A stretch of DNA of 64,000 nucleotides from NCBI GenBank assembly GCA_013214705.1, contig JABSRZ010000006.1:192530-256529 (forward strand). Reading direction: 5' to 3'. Position numbers and translations under genes: made by a program. Every line of letters starts with the position of its first letter. The first letter of the stretch is position 1. A model generated the notes under the pieces. That model was not told the origin of the DNA. It ran no database searches and saw only the letters and a list, made by a program, of their open reading frames with translations. Below are positions 42,881 through 51,064 of this stretch, piece by piece. Source of the DNA: Hyphomicrobiales bacterium (lineage in GTDB: Bacteria > Pseudomonadota > Alphaproteobacteria > Rhizobiales > OSC116).

Positions 42881-43867
42881 ATGACAGTTTTGGTGACAGG
42901 CGGCGCGGGATATATTGGCAGCCACATGGTGTTAAACCTTATTGATGCTGGCGAAAAAGTTGTGGTGATAGATAATTTAACCACCGGAAAAGATTGGGCA
43001 ATTGCAGATGGCGCCGAATTTGTATTGGGCGATGTTGCCGACATATCATTGGTCGAAGCTACGCTTAAAAAATATGCTGTAAATGCGGTCATTCATTTTG
43101 CCGGCTCTATCATTGTGCCAGAATCGGTGGAAAACCCGTTATTATATTATAGCAATAATACCGCCAAAACCCGTAACCTGCTGGAAGCGGTGGTGAATTG
43201 CGGGGTTAAACATTTTATTTTCTCATCTACCGCCGCGGTTTATGGCGATGTTTTGGTCGACAGAGTGTTTGAAACCACGCCTAAAGACCCGGTATCGCCC
43301 TATGGGCGCTCGAAATTAATGACCGAATGGATGTTACAAGACACAGCCTTTGCGCATGATTTTAACTTTGTGGCGTTGCGATATTTTAATGTTGCGGGTG
43401 CTGACCCAAAAGGCCGCACCGGCCAATCGACACCCAATGCCACTCATTTGATAAAAGTTGCCAACCAAGTTGCGTTAGGCGACCGCGACTATATGGAAGT
43501 TTATGGCACCGATTATGACACCCGCGATGGCACCTGCATTCGCGATTATATCCATGTATCTGACCTGACCAAAGCGCATTATTTGGCACTGGGATATTTG
43601 CGCGCTGGTGGGCAATCGGACATTATGAATTGTGGTTATGGCGAAGGATTTACGGTGCGTGAAGTGTTGGCCGCGGTGAAAAAAGTATCGGGTGTTGAGT
43701 TTGAAGTGAGGGACGTGCCCAGACGCGCTGGTGACCCACCGGTGGTGGTTGCCAATGCGGAATTGGCAAAAAACAAGCTTAACTGGCATGCCGATTATAA
43801 TGACCTAGAATTGATTGTGCAAAATGCGTTTGACTGGGAAAAATATCTTAAAACCCGTAATCGATAA
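42881..43867 (+). CDS. galE: UDP-glucose 4-epimerase
   Basis: GalE interconverts UDP-glucose and UDP-galactose through a tightly bound NAD. The SDR protein of 328 residues has TGGAGYIGSHM (GxxGxxG, 6-16), the catalytic Ser/Thr in SSTAAVYG, YGRSK (YxxxK, Tyr near 148), and RYFNVAGADPKGRTGQ and LRRAGDP-like substrate loops (here VPRRAGDP). Typical length. GGAATGGGTT lies just before the ATG. It is divergent from galU and followed 2 bp later by an SGNH-like gene. Confidence 0.96.
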   Translation: MTVLVTGGAGYIGSHMVLNLIDAGEKVVVIDNLTTGKDWAIADGAEFVLGDVADISLVEATLKKYAVNAVIHFAGSIIVPESVENPLLYYSNNTAKTRNLLEAVVNCGVKHFIFSSTAAVYGDVLVDRVFETTPKDPVSPYGRSKLMTEWMLQDTAFAHDFNFVALRYFNVAGADPKGRTGQSTPNATHLIKVANQVALGDRDYMEVYGTDYDTRDGTCIRDYIHVSDLTKAHYLALGYLRAGGQSDIMNCGYGEGFTVREVLAAVKKVSGVEFEVRDVPRRAGDPPVVVANAELAKNKLNWHADYNDLELIVQNAFDWEKYLKTRNR

Positions 43868-43869
43868 CA

Positions 43870-44925
43870 ATGCTGGCTAGAAATATGAATATTATGCTCA
43901 AGTTAGTGCTCATTTTGGCGGCCATAAATATATTTTTGGCGGCGACATTTGCCAATGCCGACGAAAGCAAGCCCTTAAAATTGGGCGTTGCTGGCGACTT
44001 AATGGCATTTGGTTTGGTGCAAGCCATTGACCGACAATTGTTAGAGTTTAAAAATTTAGACCTTGTGCCCCATAGTTTTGCTCAAGGTTCATCTGGTTTT
44101 GTGCGCCAAGATTTATACAATTGGAACCAACAATTGCCAGCCTTATTGGCCGCCACGCCGATAGATTATATGATGGTATTTATGGGCGCGAATGACCGCC
44201 AAGCGCTGCAAAAAGATGGGTTGAGGGTGGCGCAACGGACATCTGAATGGCGCGAAGAATATACTTATAGAATTGATGAGTTTTTGGAAACTTTGGCCAA
44301 AAATAATGTCAAAATAATTTGGATTGGCCTGCCGATTGCACAAAGTGAAGCGGTTGCAGCCGATATGGCGATGCTGAACGACATTTACCGCCAGCGGGTG
44401 GAAAATTACCGGGGTATGTTTTTTGACAGTTGGAGCTTGTTTGCCGATGAGAATGGCAAATATGTACAAATTGGCGCAGATTTACAAGGCCAAATTAAAC
44501 AATTGCGTGCCGGCAATGGGATACATTTTACCGACCGCGGATATGACAAATTGGCTCATCAAATTTTACGAATGTTGAGTGATTTGGAGCTCAGCCTTGA
44601 GGTGAACATTGCCGCAACCGACGTTGGTGAGGTGGTCGTGGTGGAAAAATATAAATTAGATGATGTCGATTTGGCCGATGTGCTATTGGTGGGGCGCGTG
44701 GATGGCACAAAAGATACCAGCCAAATATTGCCGCCACCCATTACCGCCCGCAAAGTGTTTGAAGTTGGCCAAATAGAGCCCGAAAAACCCGATCTAGCCG
44801 ACATCATTACCAATAATATAAATGAAGCTGGCAACATACCGGTGTGGAAAAAAGTGCTGCAAGAAGGTTATATTATTGCGCCCGAATTGGGCAGAAGCGA
44901 TGATTTTTCGTGGCCGCGAAATTAA
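43870..44925 (+). CDS. DUF459/SGNH-hydrolase-like exported protein lacking the serine nucleophile
   Basis: A 351-residue protein with a signal peptide (1-30, cleavage after FANA). The SGNH/DUF459 fold is recognisable: strand LKLGVAGDLMAFGLV takes the place of the GDSL block, YMMVFMGANDRQ is block III (GxND), and GIHFTDRGYDKLAHQIL is the block V His region. But the catalytic Ser position of block I (GDS in the family) is occupied by Leu (GDL), and the Asp before GIH is Asn (GNGIHFT). It is therefore probably not a classical esterase; it may bind glycan or have changed mechanism. Neighbourhood with galU/galE suggests an envelope-polysaccharide role. Confidence 0.8.
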   Translation: MLARNMNIMLKLVLILAAINIFLAATFANADESKPLKLGVAGDLMAFGLVQAIDRQLLEFKNLDLVPHSFAQGSSGFVRQDLYNWNQQLPALLAATPIDYMMVFMGANDRQALQKDGLRVAQRTSEWREEYTYRIDEFLETLAKNNVKIIWIGLPIAQSEAVAADMAMLNDIYRQRVENYRGMFFDSWSLFADENGKYVQIGADLQGQIKQLRAGNGIHFTDRGYDKLAHQILRMLSDLELSLEVNIAATDVGEVVVVEKYKLDDVDLADVLLVGRVDGTKDTSQILPPPITARKVFEVGQIEPEKPDLADIITNNINEAGNIPVWKKVLQEGYIIAPELGRSDDFSWPRN

Positions 44926-45088
44926 ACTGCCGCATAAAAACTCACTATCAATTAACACTCACAATAACGTGTTTCATTGGTGAAAATTATTGGCAGTTTT
45001 GTGATTTGCAAGTGAATGATAAATATTTCAAATTTGTTTCAGGCAATCGATAGAGCCGATTGTTATTTTAAAATCTGGAGAAAATATA

Positions 45089-45373
45089 ATGAAACTACTT
45101 AATCCATCAAAACTAATGATTGCTGGCGCAATCGCCGCGGCGGTATCATCTGTTGCTATGTCTACACCGGCATATGCGGCCACTGATGTTAAATGCTACG
45201 GCGTTGCATTGGCTGGTGAAAATGATTGCAAAGCCGGTGCAGGCACATCTTGCCAAGGCACAAGTACGGTAGATTATCAGGGCAATGCCTGGAGCTATGT
45301 GCCAACTGGTACATGTGAAACTATTGAAAATGCTGATGGCACAATGGGCAGCCTAGCAGAAGTCGTAATGTAA
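45089..45373 (+). CDS. bufA1: Bufferin-type RiPP precursor (DUF2282, BufA1-like)
   Basis: A 94-residue DUF2282 protein. Bufferins are exported copper-binding RiPPs whose cysteines are modified by a DUF692-DUF2063 enzyme pair. Residues 1-30 are an Sec-type signal peptide (cleavage after AYA). The core has the four expected cysteines, C36 (KCYG), C47 (ENDCKAG), C55 (SCQG) and C76 (GTCETI), in the spacing of bufferin-1. Good GGAG ribosome-binding site, own 163-bp upstream region, and a terminator hairpin between it and bufB. A role in copper tolerance is known for the family and inferred here. Confidence 0.9.
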   Translation: MKLLNPSKLMIAGAIAAAVSSVAMSTPAYAATDVKCYGVALAGENDCKAGAGTSCQGTSTVDYQGNAWSYVPTGTCETIENADGTMGSLAEVVM

Positions 45374-45400
45374 TGAATGCTGATTTTTACAGCTAAATTA

Positions 45401-45443
45401 AACAGCCCATCCATATCCCTCTCTGGATGGGTTGTTTTTTTTA
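45401..45443 (+). terminator. Terminator/attenuator between bufA and bufB
   Basis: CAGCCCATCCA and TGGATGGGTTG (about 45403-45413 and 45424-45434) form an 11-bp stem closing a 10-base loop, then a run of T's. It lies 28 bp after the bufA stop and 66 bp before the bufB start, with no other promoter recognised between. It likely lets most transcripts stop after the precursor gene. Confidence 0.85.
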
Positions 45444-45508
45444 TAAAATCTAATTTATACTAGCTAAACGTGATTTAAAGCGGTTAAAAGTGTTTTTGGA
45501 ATATTTAT

Positions 45509-46387
45509 ATGTCTAATTTTGCAGCTCACGACATTCCTAATGGTGCGGGTGTTGGTTTAAAAGCCCGGCATTATAAAACTATTTTGGCCGAAAAACCCAA
45601 ATTGGGTTGGTTTGAGGTGCACCCAGAAAATTATATGGGCGCTGGTGGCCCACCACATCAATATTTAACTGCGATACGCGAGCTATACCCGTTGTCTTTG
45701 CATGGTGTTGGTATGTCATTAGGCTCGCCAACCAAGCGCTTAGACCCCGCGCATTTGGCTAGGTTCAAAGCCCTAATAGAGCGTTATGAGCCGGGTTTGA
45801 TATCCGAGCATTTAGCTTGGAGCACGCATGAAGGGGTTTATTATAACGATTTATTGCCCTTGCCTTACACTGATGAGACGCTTAACCATGTGGCCAATCA
45901 TGTGAATGAAATGCAAGATTATTTAGGCCGGCAGGTGCTGATTGAAAACCCATCGACCTATTTGGCCTATGAAGATAGCCCCTATGCTGAGACAGATTTT
46001 TTGCGGCAATTGGCGCAAAAAACTGGCTGCGGAATGTTGTTAGATGTGAATAATATATTTGTTTCGGCGCATAACCAAAATTATGACCCCTATGAATATT
46101 TGGCAAGCTACCCAGTTGAATTTGTTGGCGAAATACACCTTGGTGGGCATAAGGTCGAAAAAATTGTAGAAGATGATAATGCGATTTCGAGCCTGTTGAT
46201 TGACGACCATGCCAGCGCAGTGAGTGATGAAGTTTGGGCGATATATAATGCTTTGATTGCAAAAATTGGCCCAAAACCAAGCTTGATGGAATGGGATGGC
46301 GACATACCCGAATGGCCAATTTTATATGCTGAAGCGCAAACCGCTAACAAATATATGGCCGGGCTGAATGTCGGAGGCAATGTGTAA
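45509..46387 (+). CDS. bufB1: DUF692 multinuclear iron enzyme (BufB/MbnB family)
   Basis: DUF692 enzymes (MbnB, TglH, ChrH, BufB) are di- or tri-iron TIM-barrel oxygenases that modify cysteines of peptide substrates. The 292-residue protein keeps the metal-ligand pattern: LSLHGVG (His65), ISEHLAW (Glu100, His101), IENPSTYL (Glu146), LLDVNNIFVSAHN (Asp179, Asn181/182, His188) and GEIHLGGH (Glu208, His210). With BufC it should convert core cysteines of BufA to thio-oxazole groups, as described for bufferins. Ribosome-binding site weak (GGAATATTTAT). Confidence 0.92.
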   Translation: MSNFAAHDIPNGAGVGLKARHYKTILAEKPKLGWFEVHPENYMGAGGPPHQYLTAIRELYPLSLHGVGMSLGSPTKRLDPAHLARFKALIERYEPGLISEHLAWSTHEGVYYNDLLPLPYTDETLNHVANHVNEMQDYLGRQVLIENPSTYLAYEDSPYAETDFLRQLAQKTGCGMLLDVNNIFVSAHNQNYDPYEYLASYPVEFVGEIHLGGHKVEKIVEDDNAISSLLIDDHASAVSDEVWAIYNALIAKIGPKPSLMEWDGDIPEWPILYAEAQTANKYMAGLNVGGNV

Positions 46388-46389
46388 CC

Positions 46390-47169
46390 GTGGATTTTGA
46401 AACTTTGCATAAACAATTTACCGAGTCGTTGCTGAAACCACGATCGGCGGTGCCAAATGGTCTGGTGGCTTTAGCCGCGCCTAAAATTCAAAAACGCTTT
46501 GGGGTCTATCGAAACAATGTGATGGCCAGTTTAATCGAGGCGCTAAAAGCCAATTTTCCGATTGTGTATAAATTGGTAGGTGAGGATTTTTTTAAAGCTT
46601 TGGCGGTGGCATTTATTAGCCACAACCCGCCCAATATACCGATGTTGTTTAAATATGGTGCACAATTTCCAGCTTTTATTGCCGATTATAGCGCGGCGGC
46701 TGGCTTGCCGTATTTGGCAGATATAGCCAGGTTGGAAATTAACTGGCGGCTGGCTTATCATAGCGAAGATGCCACGGCTTTGGACATTTCGGCGGTGGAG
46801 AAAATCGCCCCAGAACGGCATATGGCATTAAAGTTTAAATTTCATCCATCTGTATCTATATTAAAATCTGGCTGGCCGATATTTTCGATTTGGCAAGGCC
46901 ATGAAAAAGCTGATATGAGCGACATTAACCTTGCGCATAGTGAAAATATAATCATCGCGCGCCCAAATGTAGAGGTGATGATGATTAAATTGAGTGCTGC
47001 GGCCTGCAGTTTTTACCGAAACATGATGATTAAAAAAACCTTGGGCATGGCCTATGAGCGGGCGTTAGAAATAGACAATGAATTTGATTTAAGCCAGTGT
47101 TTTGGCCAGTTATTTGGTGTCGGGCTGGTGGTTGATTTATACTTGAATGATAACGGGGAAAGTGAGTGA
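46390..47169 (+). CDS. bufC1: DUF2063 RiPP-recognition partner protein (BufC)
   Basis: A 259-residue DUF2063 protein, the obligate partner of DUF692 enzymes in bufferin and related clusters. The N-terminal DUF2063 domain is visible in LHKQFTESLLKPRSAVPNGLVA and RFGVYRNNVMASLIEALKANFPIVYKLVGEDFFKALAVAFISHNPP (about 35-85), and the C-terminal half carries the helical and beta part that recognises the precursor. Start is GTG at 46390, 2 bp after the bufB stop. Coupled to bufB, as expected for a stable BufB-BufC complex. Confidence 0.92.
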   Translation: MDFETLHKQFTESLLKPRSAVPNGLVALAAPKIQKRFGVYRNNVMASLIEALKANFPIVYKLVGEDFFKALAVAFISHNPPNIPMLFKYGAQFPAFIADYSAAAGLPYLADIARLEINWRLAYHSEDATALDISAVEKIAPERHMALKFKFHPSVSILKSGWPIFSIWQGHEKADMSDINLAHSENIIIARPNVEVMMIKLSAAACSFYRNMMIKKTLGMAYERALEIDNEFDLSQCFGQLFGVGLVVDLYLNDNGESE

Positions 47170-47622
47170 ATGATGAATAAATTAGTAAATTTAATAAAGT
47201 GGGCCAACAGTTTGATGGCAAAATTCCCACATATGTTATTGGCGTTGATGGCGCGAATATTTGTTGGCATGGTGTTTTTAAAATCCGGGCGGTTAAAATT
47301 TGAAGATTGGTTTGTGTTGAAATCCAAAACATTCTCGCTGTTTGAAAACCTCTATTCGGGCGTGCCATTGCCGCCGGTTATGGCCGCTTACATGGCGGCA
47401 TATGCCGAGGTTATATTGAGCTTTTGTTTAATCATTGGTTTTGCATCACGCCTAAGCGCGCTGGGCCTATTGGGCATAACCGCGACCATACAAATATTTG
47501 TATTTCCAGAATCTTATAGTGTGCACGGCTTGTGGGCAGTGGCGTTGTTATATGTGGTCAAATATGGCCCCTGTGCCATATCGGTCGATTATTTTGTGAA
47601 AAAGCAATTTGCCAACAAGTAA
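47170..47622 (+). CDS. DoxX family membrane protein (BufD-like)
   Basis: A 150-residue DoxX protein with four helices (about 14-32, 55-75, 83-103, 112-132). Family landmarks are LLALMARIFVGMVFLKSGRLKFEDW and FASRLSALGLLGITATIQIFVFPESY. DoxX genes end bufferin operons, where they are thought to couple membrane electron carriers to maturation. The ATG begins on the base after the bufC stop, so it is translationally coupled. Role in maturation is inference from gene order. Confidence 0.9.
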   Translation: MMNKLVNLIKWANSLMAKFPHMLLALMARIFVGMVFLKSGRLKFEDWFVLKSKTFSLFENLYSGVPLPPVMAAYMAAYAEVILSFCLIIGFASRLSALGLLGITATIQIFVFPESYSVHGLWAVALLYVVKYGPCAISVDYFVKKQFANK

Positions 47623-47678
47623 TGGCTGTTCATTTTTATAAATGCCATTAAACTTCGGTTTTAATAACGGGAGTTTTA

Positions 47679-49625
47679 ATGTCTATTGTTAGCAAAAAAA
47701 TAAAAAAATACGGGTTTTGGCCATCGGGGTTAAGTGCGGCAAATGTGGCGGGTAAAAACCTGAAATTTGCTGGGCTTGCGACCATGAATGGCTGTGTATA
47801 TTGGACCGAATCTCGCCCTGATGATGGCGGCAGAGCCACCATTGTTAAGCGCGATGTCGATGGGCAATTGAGCGATATGTTTGACGCTCCGTTTAATGCA
47901 GCCTCTAAAGTTCACGAATATGGTGGTGGTGAGTTTGGCTTATCTGCCGATTATTTGGTGTTTGTGAATGCCAAAGACCAAGATTTATATAAAATAGATT
48001 TAGCCCGTAAAAGCCCACCCCAGCGGCTGACAAATATCTCCAACATGCGGTTTGGCGACATTCAGATATATGGCGATGAGATTGTTGCCGTGGCCGAGCT
48101 GCATGACCCAGATGCCGCGGTTAGCAATATGCCAGAAAACTTGCTAGTGCGATTGCCGTTAACGGCCGATATGGCGACGGAAATTGAAATAATTGCCCCC
48201 AGCAAGCTGTATGGCGGGCGCGATTTTTATGCTTATCCGCGCGTTAGCCCGTGCGGTAAAAAACTAGTCTATATGGCGTGGGATTTGCCACATATGCCGT
48301 GGCAATGTGCCGAATTATTTATGGCAGATATTGGCGCTGACGGCGTAAAAAATGTAGAACTTATTGCAGGTGGCGGCGATGAAGCCATATTTGCACCCAT
48401 TTGGCATACCGATGGTGGCCAACATGGTGGCGCGCTTTATTATGTTGGCGATGGCACCGGCATTGGCAACTTATATGAACGAAAAAGAGGAAGCTCCACA
48501 AACTTATTGCCAATAGAGGCTGAATGCGGCCACCCTAACTGGGTGTTTAACATGCGTTCCTATGATGTATTGGACAATGGGCTCATTGTGCTGCGGCTCA
48601 TCGAGCAGGGCATATTTAAATTGGTGGTGATTGAACCATGGAGCCAAAAAACTCGTTATCTTGAAACTGATTTTGTGCATATTGAAAAAATAGCTGCTTA
48701 TGGCGACCATATAGTTATGTTTGCCTCGACCGATGAAGATGCCGAAGTGTTGGTGAGCTTAAACATCGACACAGGTGATTATGAGATTATTCGCAAAACC
48801 AGCCAAGTTGAGTTGGCTGAAGGTGATGTTTCTAAAGGCGAAATGATTAAATATAAAGTCGGCGATGACATTGCCTATGCACTATATTACCCACCGGCCA
48901 ATGGCAGCTTCAAGGCGGCTGATGGCGAGTTGCCGCCGATATTGGTCAAAGCTCATGGTGGGCCAACAAGTTTGGCCGATAGAGGGTTTAAGATTGCCCG
49001 ACATTATTGGACGACACGCGGCTTTGCCATAGTGGATTTGGATTATAGAGGCAGCTTTGGTTATGGCCGCGATTATATGCAGAAATTAGATGGCAATTGG
49101 GGCGTTACTGATGTGGAAGACGCGGTGGCGGCGGTGGAATATCTTAGCTCACGCGGCCAAGCTGATGCCAACAAGGCTTTCATTTCTGGTGGTAGCGCCG
49201 GCGGGTTTACGGTGTTGATGGCGTTAGCCAATAGTGAGGCTTTTTTGGCTGGCACAAGCTATTATGGAGTTGCAGATTTGGGTGGCTTGGCCAAAGCCAC
49301 GCATAAATTTGAACTAAAATATATGGATGAATTGGTAGGGTTGCCCGATGGGCTTACCGATGAGCAAGCGCAAGAATTTTATCTGAGCAAATCGCCATTA
49401 TCTATGTTGGATGATTATAAAAGCCCGACCCTATTTTTGCAGGGTTTGGACGATAAAGTTGTACCACCGGCACAAAGCCAAGCCATGTATGATGTGCTAA
49501 AAGCCAAAAATGTGCGCACCAAATTGATAAAATTTACTGGTGAGGGGCATGGGTTTAAAAAGGCTGAAAATAACATAACCAGCCTCGAAGAAGAGCTGAA
49601 ATTTTATCAAGATTTAATGGCCTAA
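47679..49625 (+). CDS. S9 family prolyl-oligopeptidase-like serine peptidase
   Basis: A 648-residue S9C-type peptidase. The first ~390 residues form a seven-bladed beta-propeller (repeated strands such as SPCGKKLVYMAWDLPHMPW), the last 250 an alpha/beta hydrolase domain with the catalytic Ser506 in ISGGSAGGFTVL, Asp in LQGLDDKVVPP and His in GEGHGFKKAE. No signal peptide, so cytoplasmic; likely a dipeptidyl or acyl-aminoacyl peptidase for short peptides. GGGAG ribosome-binding site. It lies 56 bp after the bufferin operon on the same strand and may be read through, but is not part of known bufferin clusters. Confidence 0.92.
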   Translation: MSIVSKKIKKYGFWPSGLSAANVAGKNLKFAGLATMNGCVYWTESRPDDGGRATIVKRDVDGQLSDMFDAPFNAASKVHEYGGGEFGLSADYLVFVNAKDQDLYKIDLARKSPPQRLTNISNMRFGDIQIYGDEIVAVAELHDPDAAVSNMPENLLVRLPLTADMATEIEIIAPSKLYGGRDFYAYPRVSPCGKKLVYMAWDLPHMPWQCAELFMADIGADGVKNVELIAGGGDEAIFAPIWHTDGGQHGGALYYVGDGTGIGNLYERKRGSSTNLLPIEAECGHPNWVFNMRSYDVLDNGLIVLRLIEQGIFKLVVIEPWSQKTRYLETDFVHIEKIAAYGDHIVMFASTDEDAEVLVSLNIDTGDYEIIRKTSQVELAEGDVSKGEMIKYKVGDDIAYALYYPPANGSFKAADGELPPILVKAHGGPTSLADRGFKIARHYWTTRGFAIVDLDYRGSFGYGRDYMQKLDGNWGVTDVEDAVAAVEYLSSRGQADANKAFISGGSAGGFTVLMALANSEAFLAGTSYYGVADLGGLAKATHKFELKYMDELVGLPDGLTDEQAQEFYLSKSPLSMLDDYKSPTLFLQGLDDKVVPPAQSQAMYDVLKAKNVRTKLIKFTGEGHGFKKAENNITSLEEELKFYQDLMA

Positions 49626-49677
49626 ATGGCCAAAAACATTACCAAGTTGATGTTGAATTAATGCTAAAATCAAACTA

Positions 49678-49705
49678 AAAAAGGCCGCGCGGGTGCGCAG
49701 CCTTA
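49678..49705 (-). terminator. Rho-independent terminator of hsp20
   Basis: Minus strand: AAGGCTGCGC pairs with GCGCGGCCTT, then TTTTT, about 65 bp after the hsp20 stop. Confidence 0.75.
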
Positions 49706-49710
49706 GGTTG

Positions 49711-49741
49711 TCAGCCCCCAAGAGGGAGGGAGTGGGGCTGA
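49711..49741. other. Stem-loop with purine-rich loop
   Basis: TCAGCCCC (49711-49718) and GGGGCTGA (49734-49741) form an 8-bp stem around an AGAGGGAGGGAG-type loop, between the convergent S9 peptidase and hsp20 genes. Similar in design to the hairpin at 11400-11435. Possible mRNA 3' structure. Confidence 0.5.
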
Positions 49742-49768
49742 GAGAAATAAGCAAAGGGAGATGCCTAT

Positions 49769-50224
49769 TTAAACGGTGATTAGTTTTTCGGCCTTGGCAG
49801 TTTTATTGCCAATGGGGATGGATTTTGGTTTTTTGGCTTCTGGCACTTCGCGTTTTAAAGCAATGTGAAGTAACCCATTTTCCAAATCAGCGCCGTTAAC
49901 AATGACATAGTCATCAAGCTCAAACTTACGCTCAAAATTGCGGGTGGCGATGCCACGGTGGAGATATTCTGTTTTGTCATCTTTTTCTACTTTCTGGCCC
50001 GAAATGCTAAGTGCATTGCCTTCTATTTCAATATTTAATTCAGCTTCAGTGAAGCCTGCCACTGCCATAGAAATGCGATATTCATCTTCATTTATCCGCT
50101 CGATATTATACGGCGGGTAAGCGGGGCTATTGTTGTCGGCGGTTGATAATTCATCAAACAGCGAAGCTAGTCGGTCAAAACCAACTGTGGTTTTATACAG
50201 GGGTGAAAAGTCAAAATGACGCAT
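49769..50224 (-). CDS. Small heat-shock protein Hsp20 (IbpA-like)
   Basis: A 151-residue small heat-shock protein, an ATP-independent holdase. It starts MRHFDFSPLYKTTVGFDRL like IbpA, has the alpha-crystallin domain (about 35-130; YNIERINEDEYRISMAVAGFTEAELNIE, LHRGIATRNFERKFELDDYV, ENGLLHIALKREVPEAKKPKSIPI), with the I-x-I-type C-terminal tail shortened to IPI. Its 5' region shows an RpoH-type promoter and a ROSE-like hairpin over the ribosome-binding site, so both transcription and translation are probably heat-controlled. Confidence 0.95.
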   Translation of the reverse strand: MRHFDFSPLYKTTVGFDRLASLFDELSTADNNSPAYPPYNIERINEDEYRISMAVAGFTEAELNIEIEGNALSISGQKVEKDDKTEYLHRGIATRNFERKFELDDYVIVNGADLENGLLHIALKREVPEAKKPKSIPIGNKTAKAEKLITV

Positions 50225-50230
50225 ATCTGT

Positions 50231-50276
50231 CTCCTAATTATAGCGAGTTAATTTAAGCCTCCCATCGGCAAGGCTT
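50231..50276 (-). promoter_or_regulatory. ROSE-like RNA thermometer in the hsp20 leader
   Basis: Minus strand: CTCGCT-ATAATT-AGGAG just before the start. CUC(G)CU pairs with the Shine-Dalgarno AGGAG, leaving one G bulged, which is the U(U/C)GCU anti-SD signature of ROSE elements. Upstream AAGCCT/AGGCTT (50255-50260 with 50271-50276) gives a second stem. AGGAG lies six bases before the ATG at 50224. Pairing is read directly; heat melting is inferred. Confidence 0.75.
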
Positions 50277-50320
50277 TGCGTAGGCGCGAACTGTATATAG
50301 TCTTTGCCCTTACACATTAG

Positions 50321-50348
50321 ATATATGCAGCCAAAAAATATTTTCAAG
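50321..50348 (-). promoter_or_regulatory. RpoH (sigma32)-type promoter of hsp20
   Basis: Minus strand: CTTGAAA (50342-50348), 14-bp spacer, CATATAT (50321-50327). This fits the heat-shock sigma consensus CTTGAA-N-CYTATNT, and puts the transcript start near 50313, giving a leader of about 90 nt as is usual for ROSE elements. Confidence 0.65.
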
Positions 50349-50495
50349 TGGGGCGGCTAATTTAGTTGCCAATAAGTTTATGCACATGATGAACGAAAGA
50401 TGAATGGACGGTTCGGATTAGGTTCAGTTTGCCTTGGTTATAAATAGAGACAGAAGATATGGGCAATAAAATTTAATTTTACGATGGAGCATAAA

Positions 50496-50894
50496 ATGCA
50501 AAATATAAATACAATAGCCAAGACATTATTGATTGTTATGGGTTTGATGATATCTGGACAAGCGCAAGCACATGCGACCAACAACGTGCAGTTTTCATTT
50601 CAGTTGCAATTGGGTGGTAATGTCCAACCGCAGCAACTATTAAATGGTTTCCAGTTTATTTGGGGCGGGCAAAACCAGCACCAAAACCAGTTTAAAGTGA
50701 TTAAAAACAAGAAAAAATTGGTCAAATATCTACAACGAAATAATTTACGTCAAATTCGCAATGTCCGCCGCCATGGTAAGTTTTTTACCGCGCGGGTGAC
50801 CAATAGGCGCGGGTTTAGAGCCGATGTAAGAGTGAACCGCTTCACTGGCCGTATTTTGATTAAAAACTTCAATCGGTGGAGAATCTACAAATAG
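50496..50894 (+). CDS. Small secreted basic protein with PepSY-like C-terminus
   Basis: A 132-residue exported protein of no named family. From ATG 50496 (GGAG six bases upstream; ATG 50484 less likely) a signal peptide ends after GQAQA. A Gln/Asn-rich segment follows (NNVQFSFQLQLGGNVQPQQ), then a strongly basic part (KNKKKLVKYLQRNNLRQIRNVRRHG) and FFTARVTNRRGFRADVRVNRFTGRIL, which resembles the strand-turn pattern of PepSY domains (helix, G-x-x-Y-x-V, N/D-x-x-T-G-x-I). Basic charge suggests binding to LPS, nucleic acid or peptidoglycan. The function is unknown. Confidence 0.72.
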   Translation: MQNINTIAKTLLIVMGLMISGQAQAHATNNVQFSFQLQLGGNVQPQQLLNGFQFIWGGQNQHQNQFKVIKNKKKLVKYLQRNNLRQIRNVRRHGKFFTARVTNRRGFRADVRVNRFTGRILIKNFNRWRIYK

Positions 50895-50941
50895 AAGCAG
50901 GGCTTTATAGAACCAACATCACTGCTTCTAGTTGGAGGGGG

Positions 50942-50974
50942 AAAGGGCATCTAGTGATTAGATGCCCTTTTTAT
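50942..50974 (+). terminator. Rho-independent terminator of the PepSY-like gene
   Basis: AAAGGGCATCTA (50942-50953) and TAGATGCCCTTT (50959-50970) form a perfect 12-bp stem with a 5-base loop, followed by TTATG after the T's of the stem. An additional hairpin AGAAGCAG/CTGCTTCT precedes it. Confidence 0.85.
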
Positions 50975-51064
50975 GTGGGTTTAAAGCTTAATTTTTATTG
51001 GCAAATCGCTTGGTTTCCTATTCAATATAGATTGATAGAAAATCAAATTGGTTGGAGACTTTAA

